A stretch of 14,093 nt of DNA from NCBI GenBank assembly GCA_016875695.1, contig VGPB01000029.1, positions 1 through 14,093 on the forward strand, read 5' to 3'. Positions within the stretch are counted from its first letter, which is position 1, and the number at the start of each line of letters is the position of its first letter. The position numbers and the translations under genes are program-made. The notes below the pieces were generated by a model, which was not told where the DNA came from, did no database searches, and worked only from the letters and a program-made list of their open reading frames with translations. Of this stretch, positions 1 to 7,097 are shown one piece after another. This stretch comes from Chloroflexota bacterium. GTDB lineage: Bacteria > Chloroflexota > Dehalococcoidia > UBA2979.

Positions 1-551
1 CCGCCACCGTGGCTGCCGCCGCCCGCGACGCCGTTACGCTCGCCCTCGGCGCGACGCTGCCTGCCCTCCCCGAGTCGCCCGTGCCGCTCACGCTCGCCTG
101 CGCCTTCCCGCGCGGCGGGCGTGGCGACTGGCTCGTCGAGAAGGCCACCGAGCTCGGCGTTGCGCAACTGCTCCCGCTGGACGCGGACCGCTCTGTGCTG
201 CAGCCCGGCGCCGGCCGCCACGAGCGCTGGCGCCGCATCGCCATCGAGGCAGCCGAGCAGTGCGGCCGCGCCGTCGTCCCCGCGTTCGGCGGCGCCCCAC
301 CCCCGGGCGCGCTCGTCGTCGTCGCCGAGCCGAGCGCTGCCCTCGACGCTCGCGCCGCGCTCGCGACCGTCCCCACGCCGCAGGCCATCGTGCTGCACAT
401 CGGCCCCGAGGGCGGCTGGACCCCGGACGAGCTCGCGCGCTTCGTCGCAGGCGGCGCCCACCTGGTCGCGCTCGGCCCCCGCCTCATGCGCGTCGAGACC
501 GCCGCGCTGGTCGCCGCCGCGCAGCTGCTGGCGCTCACCGGCGGGCTGTAG
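1..551 (+). CDS. rsmE: 16S rRNA (uracil-1498-N3)-methyltransferase RsmE, 5'-truncated by window edge
   Basis: RsmE methylates N3 of U1498 in 16S rRNA of the assembled 30S subunit using S-adenosylmethionine; it is a SPOUT-fold enzyme. The reading frame is open from base 3 to the TAG at 549-551, giving about 182 visible residues; the family is usually about 240-250, so most of the N-terminal PUA-like RNA-binding domain lies outside the window. Family hallmarks are visible: the EKATELGV segment followed by a P/L and R-S pair, then HIGPEGGWTPDELA, and close to the C-terminus LGPRLMRVETAAL, which together form the knotted cofactor site. The GTG at base 9 is internal, not a start. The protein ends about 15 residues after the ETA motif, as expected, so the 3' end is intact. 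Confidence 0.93.
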   Translation, partial: ATVAAAARDAVTLALGATLPALPESPVPLTLACAFPRGGRGDWLVEKATELGVAQLLPLDADRSVLQPGAGRHERWRRIAIEAAEQCGRAVVPAFGGAPPPGALVVVAEPSAALDARAALATVPTPQAIVLHIGPEGGWTPDELARFVAGGAHLVALGPRLMRVETAALVAAAQLLALTGGL

Positions 552-576
552 ATTCCGGGCCCCTCACGAACCCCCG

Positions 577-585
577 TGCTACCAT
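577..585 (+). promoter_or_regulatory. possible extended -10 promoter for prs
   Basis: TGCTACCAT fits TGn-TAnnAT, an extended -10 element, about 26 bases after the rsmE stop. No convincing -35 is present at normal spacing. The predicted transcript start near 592 would place the 15-bp tandem repeat in the prs leader. This is inference from sequence only. Confidence 0.35.
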
Positions 586-630
586 CGACCCTCCACTAGC
601 AGGCGATCCGCGCCGCTCGCGGCGCCGACT

Positions 631-685
631 GAGTGGCAGCCGACCGAGTGGCAGCCGACCGAGTGGCAGCCGACCGAGGGGCAGG
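631..685 (+). repeat. 15-bp tandem repeat immediately before the prs start
   Basis: GAGTGGCAGCCGACC occurs three times exactly in a row (631-645, 646-660, 661-675). It is flanked on the left by a partial copy (GCCGACT, 624-630) and on the right by a diverged copy (GAGGGGCAGG, 676-685). The unit is a multiple of three and in the prs frame would read EWQPT repeated, but no start codon lies upstream of it in that frame, so it is probably untranslated leader. The diverged last copy supplies the purine-rich GAGGGG about 12 bases before the prs GTG. Confidence 0.9.
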
Positions 686-693
686 CGCGCGGG

Positions 694-1635
694 GTGGTCA
701 ACGGGCTCGCGATCTTCACCGGCAACGCCCACCGCTCCTTCGCCGAGGACGTCGCGCGCCACCTCGAGATGCCCCTCGGCAACTGCGAGGTCTTCGAGTT
801 CTCGAACGAGAACACTTTCGTGCGCTTCCTCGACAACGTCCGCGAGCGCGACGTCTTCCTGGTCCAGCCGATCGTCCCGCCCGTGAACACGCGGCTCATG
901 GAGCTGTTGATCATGATCGACGCCGCCAAGCGCGCGTCCGCCGGCCGCATCACCGCCGTCATCCCTTACTACGCCTACGGCCGCTCCGACAAGAAGGACC
1001 AGCCGCGCGTGCCCATCACCGCCCGCCTCGTCGCCAACTTCATCGAGGTCGCCGGCGCCAGCCGCGTGCTCACCGTCGACCTCCACGCCGGCCAAATCCA
1101 GGGCTTCTTCAACATCCCGCTCGACGAGCTCACCGCGTACCCGCTGCTCTCCAATTACTTCCGCACCGTCAACCTCGCCGCCCCGGTTGTCGTCGCCACC
1201 GACGTCGGCGGCGCGAAGGGGGCGCGCAACGTCGCCTCTCGCCTCGGCGCCGACCTCGCCATCGTCAACAAGCGCCGCACCGACAATCACGAGCGCGCCG
1301 AGGCGCTCACCCTCATCGGCGACGTCTCCGGCCGCGACTGTATCATCGTCGACGACGAGATCCTCACCGGTGGCACCATCGCCTCCTCGCTCCGCCTGCT
1401 TCAGCAGCGCGGCGCTTGCACCATTCACGTCGCCTGCATCCACCCGCTTTTCGCCGACCGCGCCTACGAGTTGCTCGACACGCCCGACATCGCCGAGCTC
1501 GTGTTCACCGACACGGTCCCGCTGCGCCGCCCCTTCCAGCGCGTGCCCACCCGTACGCTCTCGATCGCCCCGCTCATCGGCGATGCCATCTACCGCATCC
1601 ATACCGGCGGCTCCGTCGGCCAGCTGTTCCAGTGA
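694..1635 (+). CDS. prs: ribose-phosphate pyrophosphokinase (PRPP synthetase)
   Basis: Transfers pyrophosphate from ATP to ribose 5-phosphate to make PRPP, the cytoplasmic precursor of purines, pyrimidines, NAD, histidine and tryptophan. The GTG at 694 gives 313 residues, matching the 310-320 usual for the family, and begins at the conserved IFTGNAH segment. It is the only usual start codon in this frame between the repeat and the conserved region. Visible motifs: VPITARLVANF, DLHAGQIQGFF (His131), VNKRR (193-195) and the PRPP loop DDEILTGGT (220-228). Two sites differ from the textbook bacterial enzyme: the ATP loop reads GRSDKKD instead of ARQD(R/K), and residue 224 in the PRPP loop is Leu where Asp is usual. 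Both look like clade variation, not damage. The frame stays open upstream into rsmE, but that stretch has no homology. Confidence 0.93.
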   Translation: MVNGLAIFTGNAHRSFAEDVARHLEMPLGNCEVFEFSNENTFVRFLDNVRERDVFLVQPIVPPVNTRLMELLIMIDAAKRASAGRITAVIPYYAYGRSDKKDQPRVPITARLVANFIEVAGASRVLTVDLHAGQIQGFFNIPLDELTAYPLLSNYFRTVNLAAPVVVATDVGGAKGARNVASRLGADLAIVNKRRTDNHERAEALTLIGDVSGRDCIIVDDEILTGGTIASSLRLLQQRGACTIHVACIHPLFADRAYELLDTPDIAELVFTDTVPLRRPFQRVPTRTLSIAPLIGDAIYRIHTGGSVGQLFQ

Positions 1636-1640
1636 GGGCG

Positions 1641-1672
1641 CTGGCAGTGCACCCGCGCCCGGTGAATACAAT
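1641..1672 (+). promoter_or_regulatory. possible promoter for secA
   Basis: In the 133-bp gap between prs and secA, TACAAT (1667-1672, 5 of 6 matches to TATAAT) follows a TG at 1663-1664. CTGGCA (1641-1646) is a weak -35 with a long 20-bp spacer. The predicted start is about 90 bases before the secA ATG. Low confidence, because the spacing is not ideal. Confidence 0.35.
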
Positions 1673-1768
1673 GGATGCGCGATGCGGCGCTCCCACGCCG
1701 CCGGCGTAGCCAACCGCCGATCCTGCTCGCGCTCGCTTTGTGGCGCGAAGGCGGGGAGTGAGGGTCCC

Positions 1769-4375
1769 ATGCTCAACGTCCTCCGCAGGTTCGTCGGCGA
1801 TTCCAATGATCGCGCGCTCAAGGAGTACTGGCCGCTCGTCGCGCGCGTGAACGAGCACGCCGACGCCACGGCCGCGCTCTCCGACGACGCGTTGCGCGCA
1901 CTCACCGCGGAGCTCCGCGCGCGCGTCTCGGGCGGCGCCGCGCTCGACGAGGTGTTGCCCGAGGCGCTCGCCGTCGCCCGCGAGGCGATCGCGCGCGTCA
2001 CCGGCGAGCGCGCGTTCGACGTGCAGGTGCTCGGCGCCATCGCGTTGCACCGTGGCACCATCACCGAGATGAAGACCGGCGAGGGCAAGACGCTCGTCGC
2101 GGCGCTCTCGCTCTACCTCAACGCGCTCGCCGGACAGGGCGCCCACCTCGTCACCGTTAACGACTACCTCGCGCGGCGCGACTCGCAGTGGTACGGTCCC
2201 GCGCTGCACGCGCTCGGCCTCAGCATCGGCGTGTTGCAGCACGACCAGGCCTATGTCTATACGCCCGGGCGCGTCTCGGAGCAGGGCGGATACGAGCACC
2301 TGCTGCCCGTCTCCCGTCGCGAGGCGTACGCCGCCGACATCACCTACGGCACCAACAACGAGTACGGCTTCGACTACCTGCGCGACAATATGGCGCAGAC
2401 CCTCGAAGAGAAGGTCCAGCGCACGCGCCACTACGCCATCGTCGACGAGGCCGACAGCGTGCTCATCGACGAGGCGCGCACCCCGCTGATCATCTCCGGC
2501 CCGCAGCAGGAAGACCTCTCGATCTACCCCCGCTTCGCGAAGCTCGTGCCGTCGCTCGAGCGCGACGTGCACTACGTCGTCGAGGAGCGCACGCGCTCTG
2601 TCCACCTCACCGAGGCCGGCGTCGACGCGCTCGAGCGCGGCCTGCGCGTCGACAACATCTACTCGCCCGAGAACTTCCGCCTCACCCGCTACATGGAGGC
2701 CGCGCTCAAGGCGCAGATTATCTACCAGCGCGACCGCGACTACGTCGTCAAGGACGGCGAGATCGTGATCGTCGACGACTTTACCGGCCGCCTCATGGAA
2801 GGCCGCCGCTGGTCCGACGGCCTGCACCAGGCCGTCGAGGCTAAAGAGAGCGTGAAGATACAGCACGAGTCCATCACCTACGCCACCATCACCCTGCAGA
2901 ACTTCTTCCGCATGTACGAGAAGCTTGCCGGCATGACCGGCACCGCCGTCACTGAGGCCGAAGAGCTCGCCGAGATATACAAGCTCGAGGTGCTCACGAT
3001 CCCTACGCACCGCCCGATGATCCGCGAGGACCTGTCGGATCTCGTCTATGCTACGCAGGACGCGAAGTACCGTGCCGTGGTTGACGACGTCGTCGAGAAG
3101 CACGAGGCTGGCCGCCCCGTGCTCGTCGGCACCGTCGCCATCGAGACGTCTGAGTACCTGTCGGACCTGCTGCGCCGTCGCGGCGTCGAACACGAAGTGT
3201 TGAACGCGAAGCAGCACGCGCGCGAGGCCGCGATCGTCGCGCGCGCAGGCCAGCACGCCGCCGTCACCATCGCCACGAACATGGCGGGTCGCGGCACCGA
3301 CATCAAGCTCGGCGACGGCGTCGCCGTGCTCGGCGGCCTGCACATCATCGGCACCGAGCGCCACGAGTCGCGTCGCATCGACAACCAGCTGCGCGGCCGC
3401 TCCGGCCGCCAGGGCGACCCTGGCTCATCGCGATTCTTCGTCTCGTTCGAGGACGAGATCATGCGCCGCTTCGCCCCGGATTGGCTACCCGGCCTCATGT
3501 CCAAGCTCGGCATGGAGGACGACCAGCCGCTCGAGTCGCGCATGGTCACGCGCGCCATCGAGACCGCCCAGCAGAAGGTCGAAGCGTATAACTTCGACAT
3601 CCGCAAGCACGTCGTCGAGTACGACGACGTGATGAACACGCATCGCGACGTGATCTACGGCGAACGCGATCGCGTGCTCGCCGGCGAGTCGCTGCAGGAC
3701 ACCGTGCGCACGATGATCGACGAGGAGATTGAGGCGATGGTCCAGGCGCACCTCGGCTCCCCGCCGCGCGACGTCGAGGGCGGCCTCGCCGCCCTCGAGG
3801 CGGTCCTCCCCCTCGACGACGACCTGCGCGCCGCCGACGACCTGGACGGGCGCCCCACCGAGGGCATCATCGAGCAGGCGCTCGAGCTCGCCGAGCGCCG
3901 CTACGCCGAGCTGGAGGCCGAGCACGGCGAGGACGCGCAGCGCCTCATCGAACGTGTCGTCGTGCTGCGCACCATCGATCAGCTGTGGGTGCTGCACCTC
4001 ACCGCCGTCGACGAGATGCGTCAGGGCATCGGTTTGCGCGCGTACGGCAGCACCGATCCGCTCGTCGCCTACAAGCGCGAGGCGCACGACATGTGGGAGC
4101 AGTTGCTGGAGAACATCCGCAGCACGGTCGCGCGCCAGATCTTCCACGCGCGCGTCGTCCCCGGCGAGCAGCCGGCCCCCGCGCGCCGCCCTGCGCGCCT
4201 GCAGGAGAGCGGCCCCACCGACACCCCGGGCGTCCCTGCCGCCGCGGGCGGCGCCGCCACTGCGACCGCTACGCGCACCGCGCCCGCGCAGGCCGTGCGC
4301 AAGGTCGGCCGCAACGAACCGTGCCCCTGCGGCTCCGGGCAGAAGTACAAGCGCTGCCACGGCCTGAACGCGTAG
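1769..4375 (+). CDS. secA: preprotein translocase ATPase SecA
   Basis: Motor of the Sec pathway: binds SecYEG at the inner face of the membrane and pushes unfolded secretory proteins through by ATP hydrolysis. The protein has 868 residues, normal for SecA. In order: N-terminal helix, nucleotide-binding domain 1 with Walker A MKTGEGKT (101-108) and DEAD box (226-229, followed by SVLIDEARTPLIISGP), preprotein-crosslinking domain, second ATPase half with MAGRGTDIKLGDGV and QLRGRSGRQGDPG, helical scaffold, and a C-terminal zinc tail CPCGSGQKYKRCHG (Cys852, Cys854, Cys863, His864) that normally binds SecB or lipid. Residues about 157-181 (from QHDQAYVY) form an insertion absent from E. coli SecA and typical, as I recall, of Chloroflexota-like versions. 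The ATG at 1769 is chosen because MLNVLRRFVGDSNDR is the conserved N-terminus; GGAG/GAGGG precede it. An in-frame ATG at 1682 lacks homology behind it. Confidence 0.98.
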   Translation: MLNVLRRFVGDSNDRALKEYWPLVARVNEHADATAALSDDALRALTAELRARVSGGAALDEVLPEALAVAREAIARVTGERAFDVQVLGAIALHRGTITEMKTGEGKTLVAALSLYLNALAGQGAHLVTVNDYLARRDSQWYGPALHALGLSIGVLQHDQAYVYTPGRVSEQGGYEHLLPVSRREAYAADITYGTNNEYGFDYLRDNMAQTLEEKVQRTRHYAIVDEADSVLIDEARTPLIISGPQQEDLSIYPRFAKLVPSLERDVHYVVEERTRSVHLTEAGVDALERGLRVDNIYSPENFRLTRYMEAALKAQIIYQRDRDYVVKDGEIVIVDDFTGRLMEGRRWSDGLHQAVEAKESVKIQHESITYATITLQNFFRMYEKLAGMTGTAVTEAEELAEIYKLEVLTIPTHRPMIREDLSDLVYATQDAKYRAVVDDVVEKHEAGRPVLVGTVAIETSEYLSDLLRRRGVEHEVLNAKQHAREAAIVARAGQHAAVTIATNMAGRGTDIKLGDGVAVLGGLHIIGTERHESRRIDNQLRGRSGRQGDPGSSRFFVSFEDEIMRRFAPDWLPGLMSKLGMEDDQPLESRMVTRAIETAQQKVEAYNFDIRKHVVEYDDVMNTHRDVIYGERDRVLAGESLQDTVRTMIDEEIEAMVQAHLGSPPRDVEGGLAALEAVLPLDDDLRAADDLDGRPTEGIIEQALELAERRYAELEAEHGEDAQRLIERVVVLRTIDQLWVLHLTAVDEMRQGIGLRAYGSTDPLVAYKREAHDMWEQLLENIRSTVARQIFHARVVPGEQPAPARRPARLQESGPTDTPGVPAAAGGAATATATRTAPAQAVRKVGRNEPCPCGSGQKYKRCHGLNA

Positions 4376-4388
4376 CCCGCCCAGCACC

Positions 4389-5162
4389 ATGCCGCGCCGC
4401 GCCGCCGCGCCCCCGCCTCGCCCGGCCCCAAGCGATCCGGCCGCCGAGCCGCTCGACCCGCCTGCCGGCGTTGCCTGCTTCCTCGACGCGCTCGATAGCG
4501 GCACCGACTGGTACCTCAGCCTGCTCGCCGTGATCGCGCGCTGGACCGCACCCGATGAAACCGTGGGCGGCGTCACCTACCGCTACCTGCTCGCCGGCGA
4601 GGCCTTCGACTGGCTGCGCCTCGCCGCCCGCCTGCTCGCCGCTGCTGCCGCCCGCGTCCCACCCGCCGAGGCCGAGCGCCTCCTGTTCCACGGCGAGCCC
4701 CCCGACGGCTCCGACGAAGACGCCTTCGCGCGCGCCATCGGCCCGGCGAAGCATCGCGCGCACCTCAACTTCCAGTACGGCGTCGTCGTCGAGGAAGCGC
4801 TGCTGCTCACCGCCGAGCAAGAACTGCACAAGGCGCGCACTGTCGACGGCCCGCGCGCGGAGCCGCCCGACGTGCTCGCCTACGAGCGCATCTACGGCCA
4901 GCCGCTCGCGGTGCTGCTGCAGCTTTTCCGCGCCGAGACCGGCTGCGCGCTCACCGAGCGCATCCGTTACGATGACTGGCAGGCATTCACCTACTGGTGC
5001 TCAAAGTACCGCTTCCGCACCGGCGAGCCCGCGCGCGTTGCTTCCGACACCCGCAAGGCGCTCGCCCTGCTCTCCCGCCTCCGCGCCGACCACCGCGCCA
5101 CCCTCCCCTTCCCCCCACCCCCCGACGTCATCGACGCTCGCGCCTTCGCTTCGGAGGAGTAG
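4389..5162 (+). CDS. conserved hypothetical protein downstream of secA
   Basis: I do not recognise the family. The 257-residue product begins with a Pro/Ala/Arg-rich tail (residues 1-27). A mostly helical, aromatic-rich body follows, containing DWYLSLLAVIARW, GVTYRYLLAGEAFDWLRLAARLL, a patch AKHRAHLNFQYGVVVEEALLL and DDWQAFTYWCSKYRFRTGEPAR. It ends in an acidic tail. There is no signal peptide, membrane span or obvious catalytic signature, so it is probably cytoplasmic. It starts 13 bases after the secA stop with no clear Shine-Dalgarno sequence, which suggests a shared transcript and translation by reinitiation after secA. Codon use matches its neighbours (GC at nearly every third position), so it is a resident gene, not a recent import. 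A link to secretion is only a guess from position. Confidence 0.8.
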   Translation: MPRRAAAPPPRPAPSDPAAEPLDPPAGVACFLDALDSGTDWYLSLLAVIARWTAPDETVGGVTYRYLLAGEAFDWLRLAARLLAAAAARVPPAEAERLLFHGEPPDGSDEDAFARAIGPAKHRAHLNFQYGVVVEEALLLTAEQELHKARTVDGPRAEPPDVLAYERIYGQPLAVLLQLFRAETGCALTERIRYDDWQAFTYWCSKYRFRTGEPARVASDTRKALALLSRLRADHRATLPFPPPPDVIDARAFASEE

Positions 5163-5198
5163 CGCCCGCTTCAGGTCGTCACCAGGGAAGAAGCGCGG

Positions 5199-5229
5199 CG
5201 CACCTGATGCGCAGTGTGCGATCTGTTTT
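5199..5229 (+). terminator. weak intrinsic terminator candidate after the secA unit
   Basis: CGCAC (5199-5203) can pair with GTGCG (5216-5220), followed after five bases by TTTT (5226-5229), the only T-run nearby. The stem is only five pairs and competes with an inner GCGCA/TGCGC hairpin, so confidence is low. Confidence 0.3.
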
Positions 5230-5249
5230 GCGTGCGCCAGCCGGGCTGC

Positions 5250-5269
5250 CGGGTGCACCGGTGCACCCG
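5250..5269. repeat. 20-bp perfect palindrome
   Basis: CGGGTGCACCGGTGCACCCG equals its own reverse complement with no loop. As DNA it could be a dimeric-protein binding site; no gene next to it explains one. It shares the octamer TGCACCGG with the long hairpin 40 bases downstream. Confidence 0.85.
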
Positions 5270-5306
5270 CTCGGTATGCGTTGCCATCGCTGAGTGAGAC
5301 CGGACA

Positions 5307-5345
5307 TGCACCGGCCCACGCGAGCGTTGCGCGTGGGCCGGTGCA
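5307..5345. terminator. 16-bp perfect hairpin, possible bidirectional terminator
   Basis: Bases 5307-5322 (TGCACCGGCCCACGCG) pair perfectly with 5330-5345 across a 7-base loop AGCGTTG. It lies between two converging operons, a natural place for a two-way terminator, but there is no T-run on either side. The hairpin is directly visible; the function is inferred. It may instead be the end of a small mobile repeat. Confidence 0.5.
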
Positions 5346-5347
5346 GG

Positions 5348-5430
5348 GCGCAGCCACGCTGCAGAAGTGGGGCGTGCGCGGCTGCCTAAGACTCTCGCCA
5401 CGGCGCAGCCGCATCACCTTCCTCCTCGCT
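5348..5430. repeat. interspersed repeat, copy A
   Basis: Aligns without large gaps to copy B at 5602-5685. Shared blocks are GCGCAGCC, CTGCAGAAG, AGACTCT, CGGCGCAGCCGC and CTCCTCGC. The left end can form a GCAGC/GCTGC hairpin. Both copies lie in the same orientation about 250 bases apart. It encodes nothing I can identify. Confidence 0.65.
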
Positions 5431-5555
5431 GAGCGTTTCGACGTGGCGTCGCATACGACGCCTACAACGGGCATGCGCGCCTCGGACCTCCGGTCGTGCG
5501 GCTCATGGGAGCCGCCGTTGTGATAGCTGCGCGTCCGCACGGATATGGTGGTACA

Positions 5556-6161
5556 TCACCACCAAGTGCAGCCGCGCGACTGCGATTCCGGGGGAAGCGG
5601 CGCGCAGCCCGGCTGCAGAAGGGTGGGTGGGCGGGCCTTCCTCAGACTCTGGCCGCGGCGCAGCCGCGTCACTCGCTCCTCGCGCTGGTCGGGCCATCGG
5701 CTGCCCACTCGCCGCGCGGCCGTGGCGCCTCGCCGAGGTGCACGACCTCGGTCCTCGCGTGCGTACAGCTCTGCGAGCAGCCGCCGATGGCAGCGCGCTG
5801 CGCTCGCCTCCGCGCACAGCAGCGCTACCACCTCGCGACCCGCGACGAAGTCCACGAGCCGCGCGCTCATCGCGCGCTCCTCGGCCAGCTGCGCGTACGC
5901 CGCAGCGTACGCGTTCCAGTCGTGCGAGGCGCGGTACGCGCGAAATACCGCGTCGCTCGGCGCCAGCTCAGGCGCGTGCACGTACGCGATGCGCTCGTAC
6001 GTCCCCAGCACGAAGCGCAGGTCGTCGCGCCGCGCGTACGCCGAGAGCTGCGAGCTCGCCCGAAGCCGCATGTCCACCAGTAGCTGCACTCGGGCGCCGC
6101 GCAGCAGCCCGACGAACTGCTCGAGCCCCTTCGTCGCGAACCCGATCGTGCACAGCTGCGT
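5556..6161 (-). CDS. DUF488 family protein with an ACG at the expected start; C-terminal tail made by a repeat
   Basis: Reading right to left from 6161, the frame gives QLCTIGFATKGLEQF, then VQLLVDMRLR, YVHAPELAPSD and VALLCAEASAARCHRRLLAELY. These are DUF488 hallmarks: the TIGF start, LVD-R-R, and the C-E-(x)6-CHR cluster. DUF488 proteins are small and cytoplasmic, of unsettled function. The codon where ATG is expected (6161-6159) is ACG, and no ATG, GTG or TTG lies between it and the dinB stop in this frame. The first in-frame ATG, at 6089, would delete TIGF. After about residue 135 the sequence stops resembling the family, and the last 60 or so residues are encoded by interspersed repeat B. 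The gene is either translated weakly from ACG or is decaying. It lies 27 bases after the dinB-like gene in the same operon. Confidence 0.6.
   Translation of the reverse strand, partial: TQLCTIGFATKGLEQFVGLLRGARVQLLVDMRLRASSQLSAYARRDDLRFVLGTYERIAYVHAPELAPSDAVFRAYRASHDWNAYAAAYAQLAEERAMSARLVDFVAGREVVALLCAEASAARCHRRLLAELYAREDRGRAPRRGATAARRVGSRWPDQREERVTRLRRGQSLRKARPPTLLQPGCAPLPPESQSRGCTWW
5602..5685. repeat. interspersed repeat, copy B, inside the 3' end of the DUF488 frame
   Basis: Diverged copy of the element at 5348-5430. It overlaps the 3' end of the DUF488-like frame and replaces the natural C-terminus with unrelated residues. On the minus strand both copies can be read through (RLRRG-SLR shared), but I see no evidence that this peptide is selected. 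Confidence 0.65.
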
Positions 6162-6188
6162 GGCGCGCGCTCGCCACCGACTACGGCG

Positions 6189-6640
6189 CTACACGTCGCG
6201 CTCTGCGCGCCAGCGCGCGATCCAGCCGGCGTGCTCCGCCTCGTGGCCGCTGCGCAGCGCCGCCTCGCCGTACCGCGACGCGTCGAGTCCGCGCTCCGTT
6301 GCCGCGGCGATCGCGTCGAGCCGCCGCCGCCGCGACGCGTCCAGCTCCCAATGCGCTTGGCCCGGCGACAGCTCCCGCCGCAGCGCGTGCCCCAGCGCGT
6401 TGTACGTCGCATCCTGCTCGTACGTCATGCGCCAGGCGGACTCGTACCCCGTCGAGATACGCGCCACCTTGCTCGCGCGCACGTCGTCTCACAGCCAAGG
6501 TGCAGCAGGTGGTCGCGTATCGACCAGCCGTCGAGCGAGCGCTCCGTCAGTAGCTCGTCGCTCACGCCATCGATCGTTTCGAGCAATTGCGCGCGCTGCA
6601 CCTCGTAGTGCCGCCGCAGCGCCTCGCGATCCTCCGCCAT
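6189..6640 (-). pseudogene. DinB/YfiT-like four-helix-bundle protein, frameshifted
   Basis: The first 51 codons from ATG 6640 (MAEDREALRRHYEVQRAQLL...DGWSIRDHLLHLG) are the first helices of a DinB-like fold. This is the metal-binding family that includes YfiT and thiol-dependent transferases. The homology then continues in another frame: DDVRASKVARISTGYESAWRM through RSGHEAEHAGWIARWRAERDV, ending at TAG 6191-6189. The switch lies at about 6488-6495 and is explained by one missing base; no slippery sequence is present. The later HxxEH-like GHEAEHAGWI is the expected helix-4 motif. A good GGGAG Shine-Dalgarno sequence sits 8 bases before the ATG. The start is 11 bases after the thioesterase stop, so the two share an operon. 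An assembly error cannot be excluded. Confidence 0.75.
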
Positions 6641-6651
6641 TGCCCCGCTCC

Positions 6652-7077
6652 CTAGCGCGCGATTGTCGCCGTTACCCGCCCCACCGCCACGAGCGTCCCT
6701 GCCGCGTCGCGTACGTCCACCTGCACGAATGCGATGCTGCGCCCTACGCGCAGCACCCGACCCTCCGCCGTCACGTTCGAGGTGGCCGCGTCCAGGTAGC
6801 TCACGCCCAGGTCCGTCGTCGCCATCCCGCGCCACGGCGGCTCGTCGGCGCCGCGCGTCGAGCGGATCGCCACGCCCGCCGCCGCGTCCACCAGCGAGGC
6901 GATCGCCCCGCCGTGCATCACCTCCGCGCGCAGCGTCCCCAGCGCCGGCGTCATCGCGAGGCCCATCAACGAGCGCCCGCCGCCGGCCTCCAGCACGTGG
7001 ATGCCCAGCGTGCGCCACAGCGGCAGCGGCACCTCCCCGCCCGGCCACCTCTCGGCATCGCGCGCCTCGCCCGTCAT
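6652..7077 (-). CDS. PaaI-type hotdog-fold thioesterase
   Basis: Predicted to hydrolyse an acyl-CoA thioester (often a phenylacetyl- or aromatic acyl-CoA in this family) in the cytoplasm; the actual substrate cannot be told. The 141-residue length is right for a single hotdog domain. The signature LRAEVMHGGAIASLVDAAAGVA (residues 49-70) carries the HGG (55-57) and the helix Asp64 that line the active site. It is followed by TTDLGVSYLDAA and GRVLRVGRSIAFVQVDVRD, the usual later strands. The ATG at 7077 is preceded at 6 bases by GGAGGGG (7090-7084), a strong ribosome site. The gene begins 20 bases after the lipoprotein stop and ends 11 bases before the dinB-like start, so it is the middle of an operon. 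No damage is seen. Confidence 0.85.
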   Translation of the reverse strand: MTGEARDAERWPGGEVPLPLWRTLGIHVLEAGGGRSLMGLAMTPALGTLRAEVMHGGAIASLVDAAAGVAIRSTRGADEPPWRGMATTDLGVSYLDAATSNVTAEGRVLRVGRSIAFVQVDVRDAAGTLVAVGRVTATIAR

Positions 7078-7097
7078 CGCCGTCCCCTCCACGTGCC

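Larger units (their letters stand above)
5163..5555. other. gene-free region between converging transcription units
   Basis: No frame here reads like a protein on either strand. The stretch sits between the secA unit (+) and the DUF488-dinB-thioesterase-lipoprotein unit (-), so transcription converges on it. It holds a weak terminator-like hairpin, a 20-bp palindrome, a 16-bp hairpin and one interspersed repeat (listed separately). A 7-bp hairpin, TGGTGGT-ACATC-ACCACCA (5546-5564), overlaps the DUF488 stop codon. Confidence 0.7.

Noticed and set aside
624..685. CRISPR array
   Set aside because: Units are 15 bp, directly abutting and without spacers, so it is a simple tandem repeat.
121..693. 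Long N-terminal extension of Prs overlapping rsmE
   Set aside because: The frame is open but has no usual start codon near the conserved region and no homology before 694; it is a by-product of high GC.
535..2088. 517-codon open frame on the minus strand opposite prs and the secA start
   Set aside because: Antisense of well-supported genes with low-complexity product, caused by GC-rich third positions.
6484..6496. Programmed ribosomal frameshift in the DinB-like gene
   Set aside because: No heptameric slippery sequence, no downstream pseudoknot evident, and the family is not known for frameshifting.
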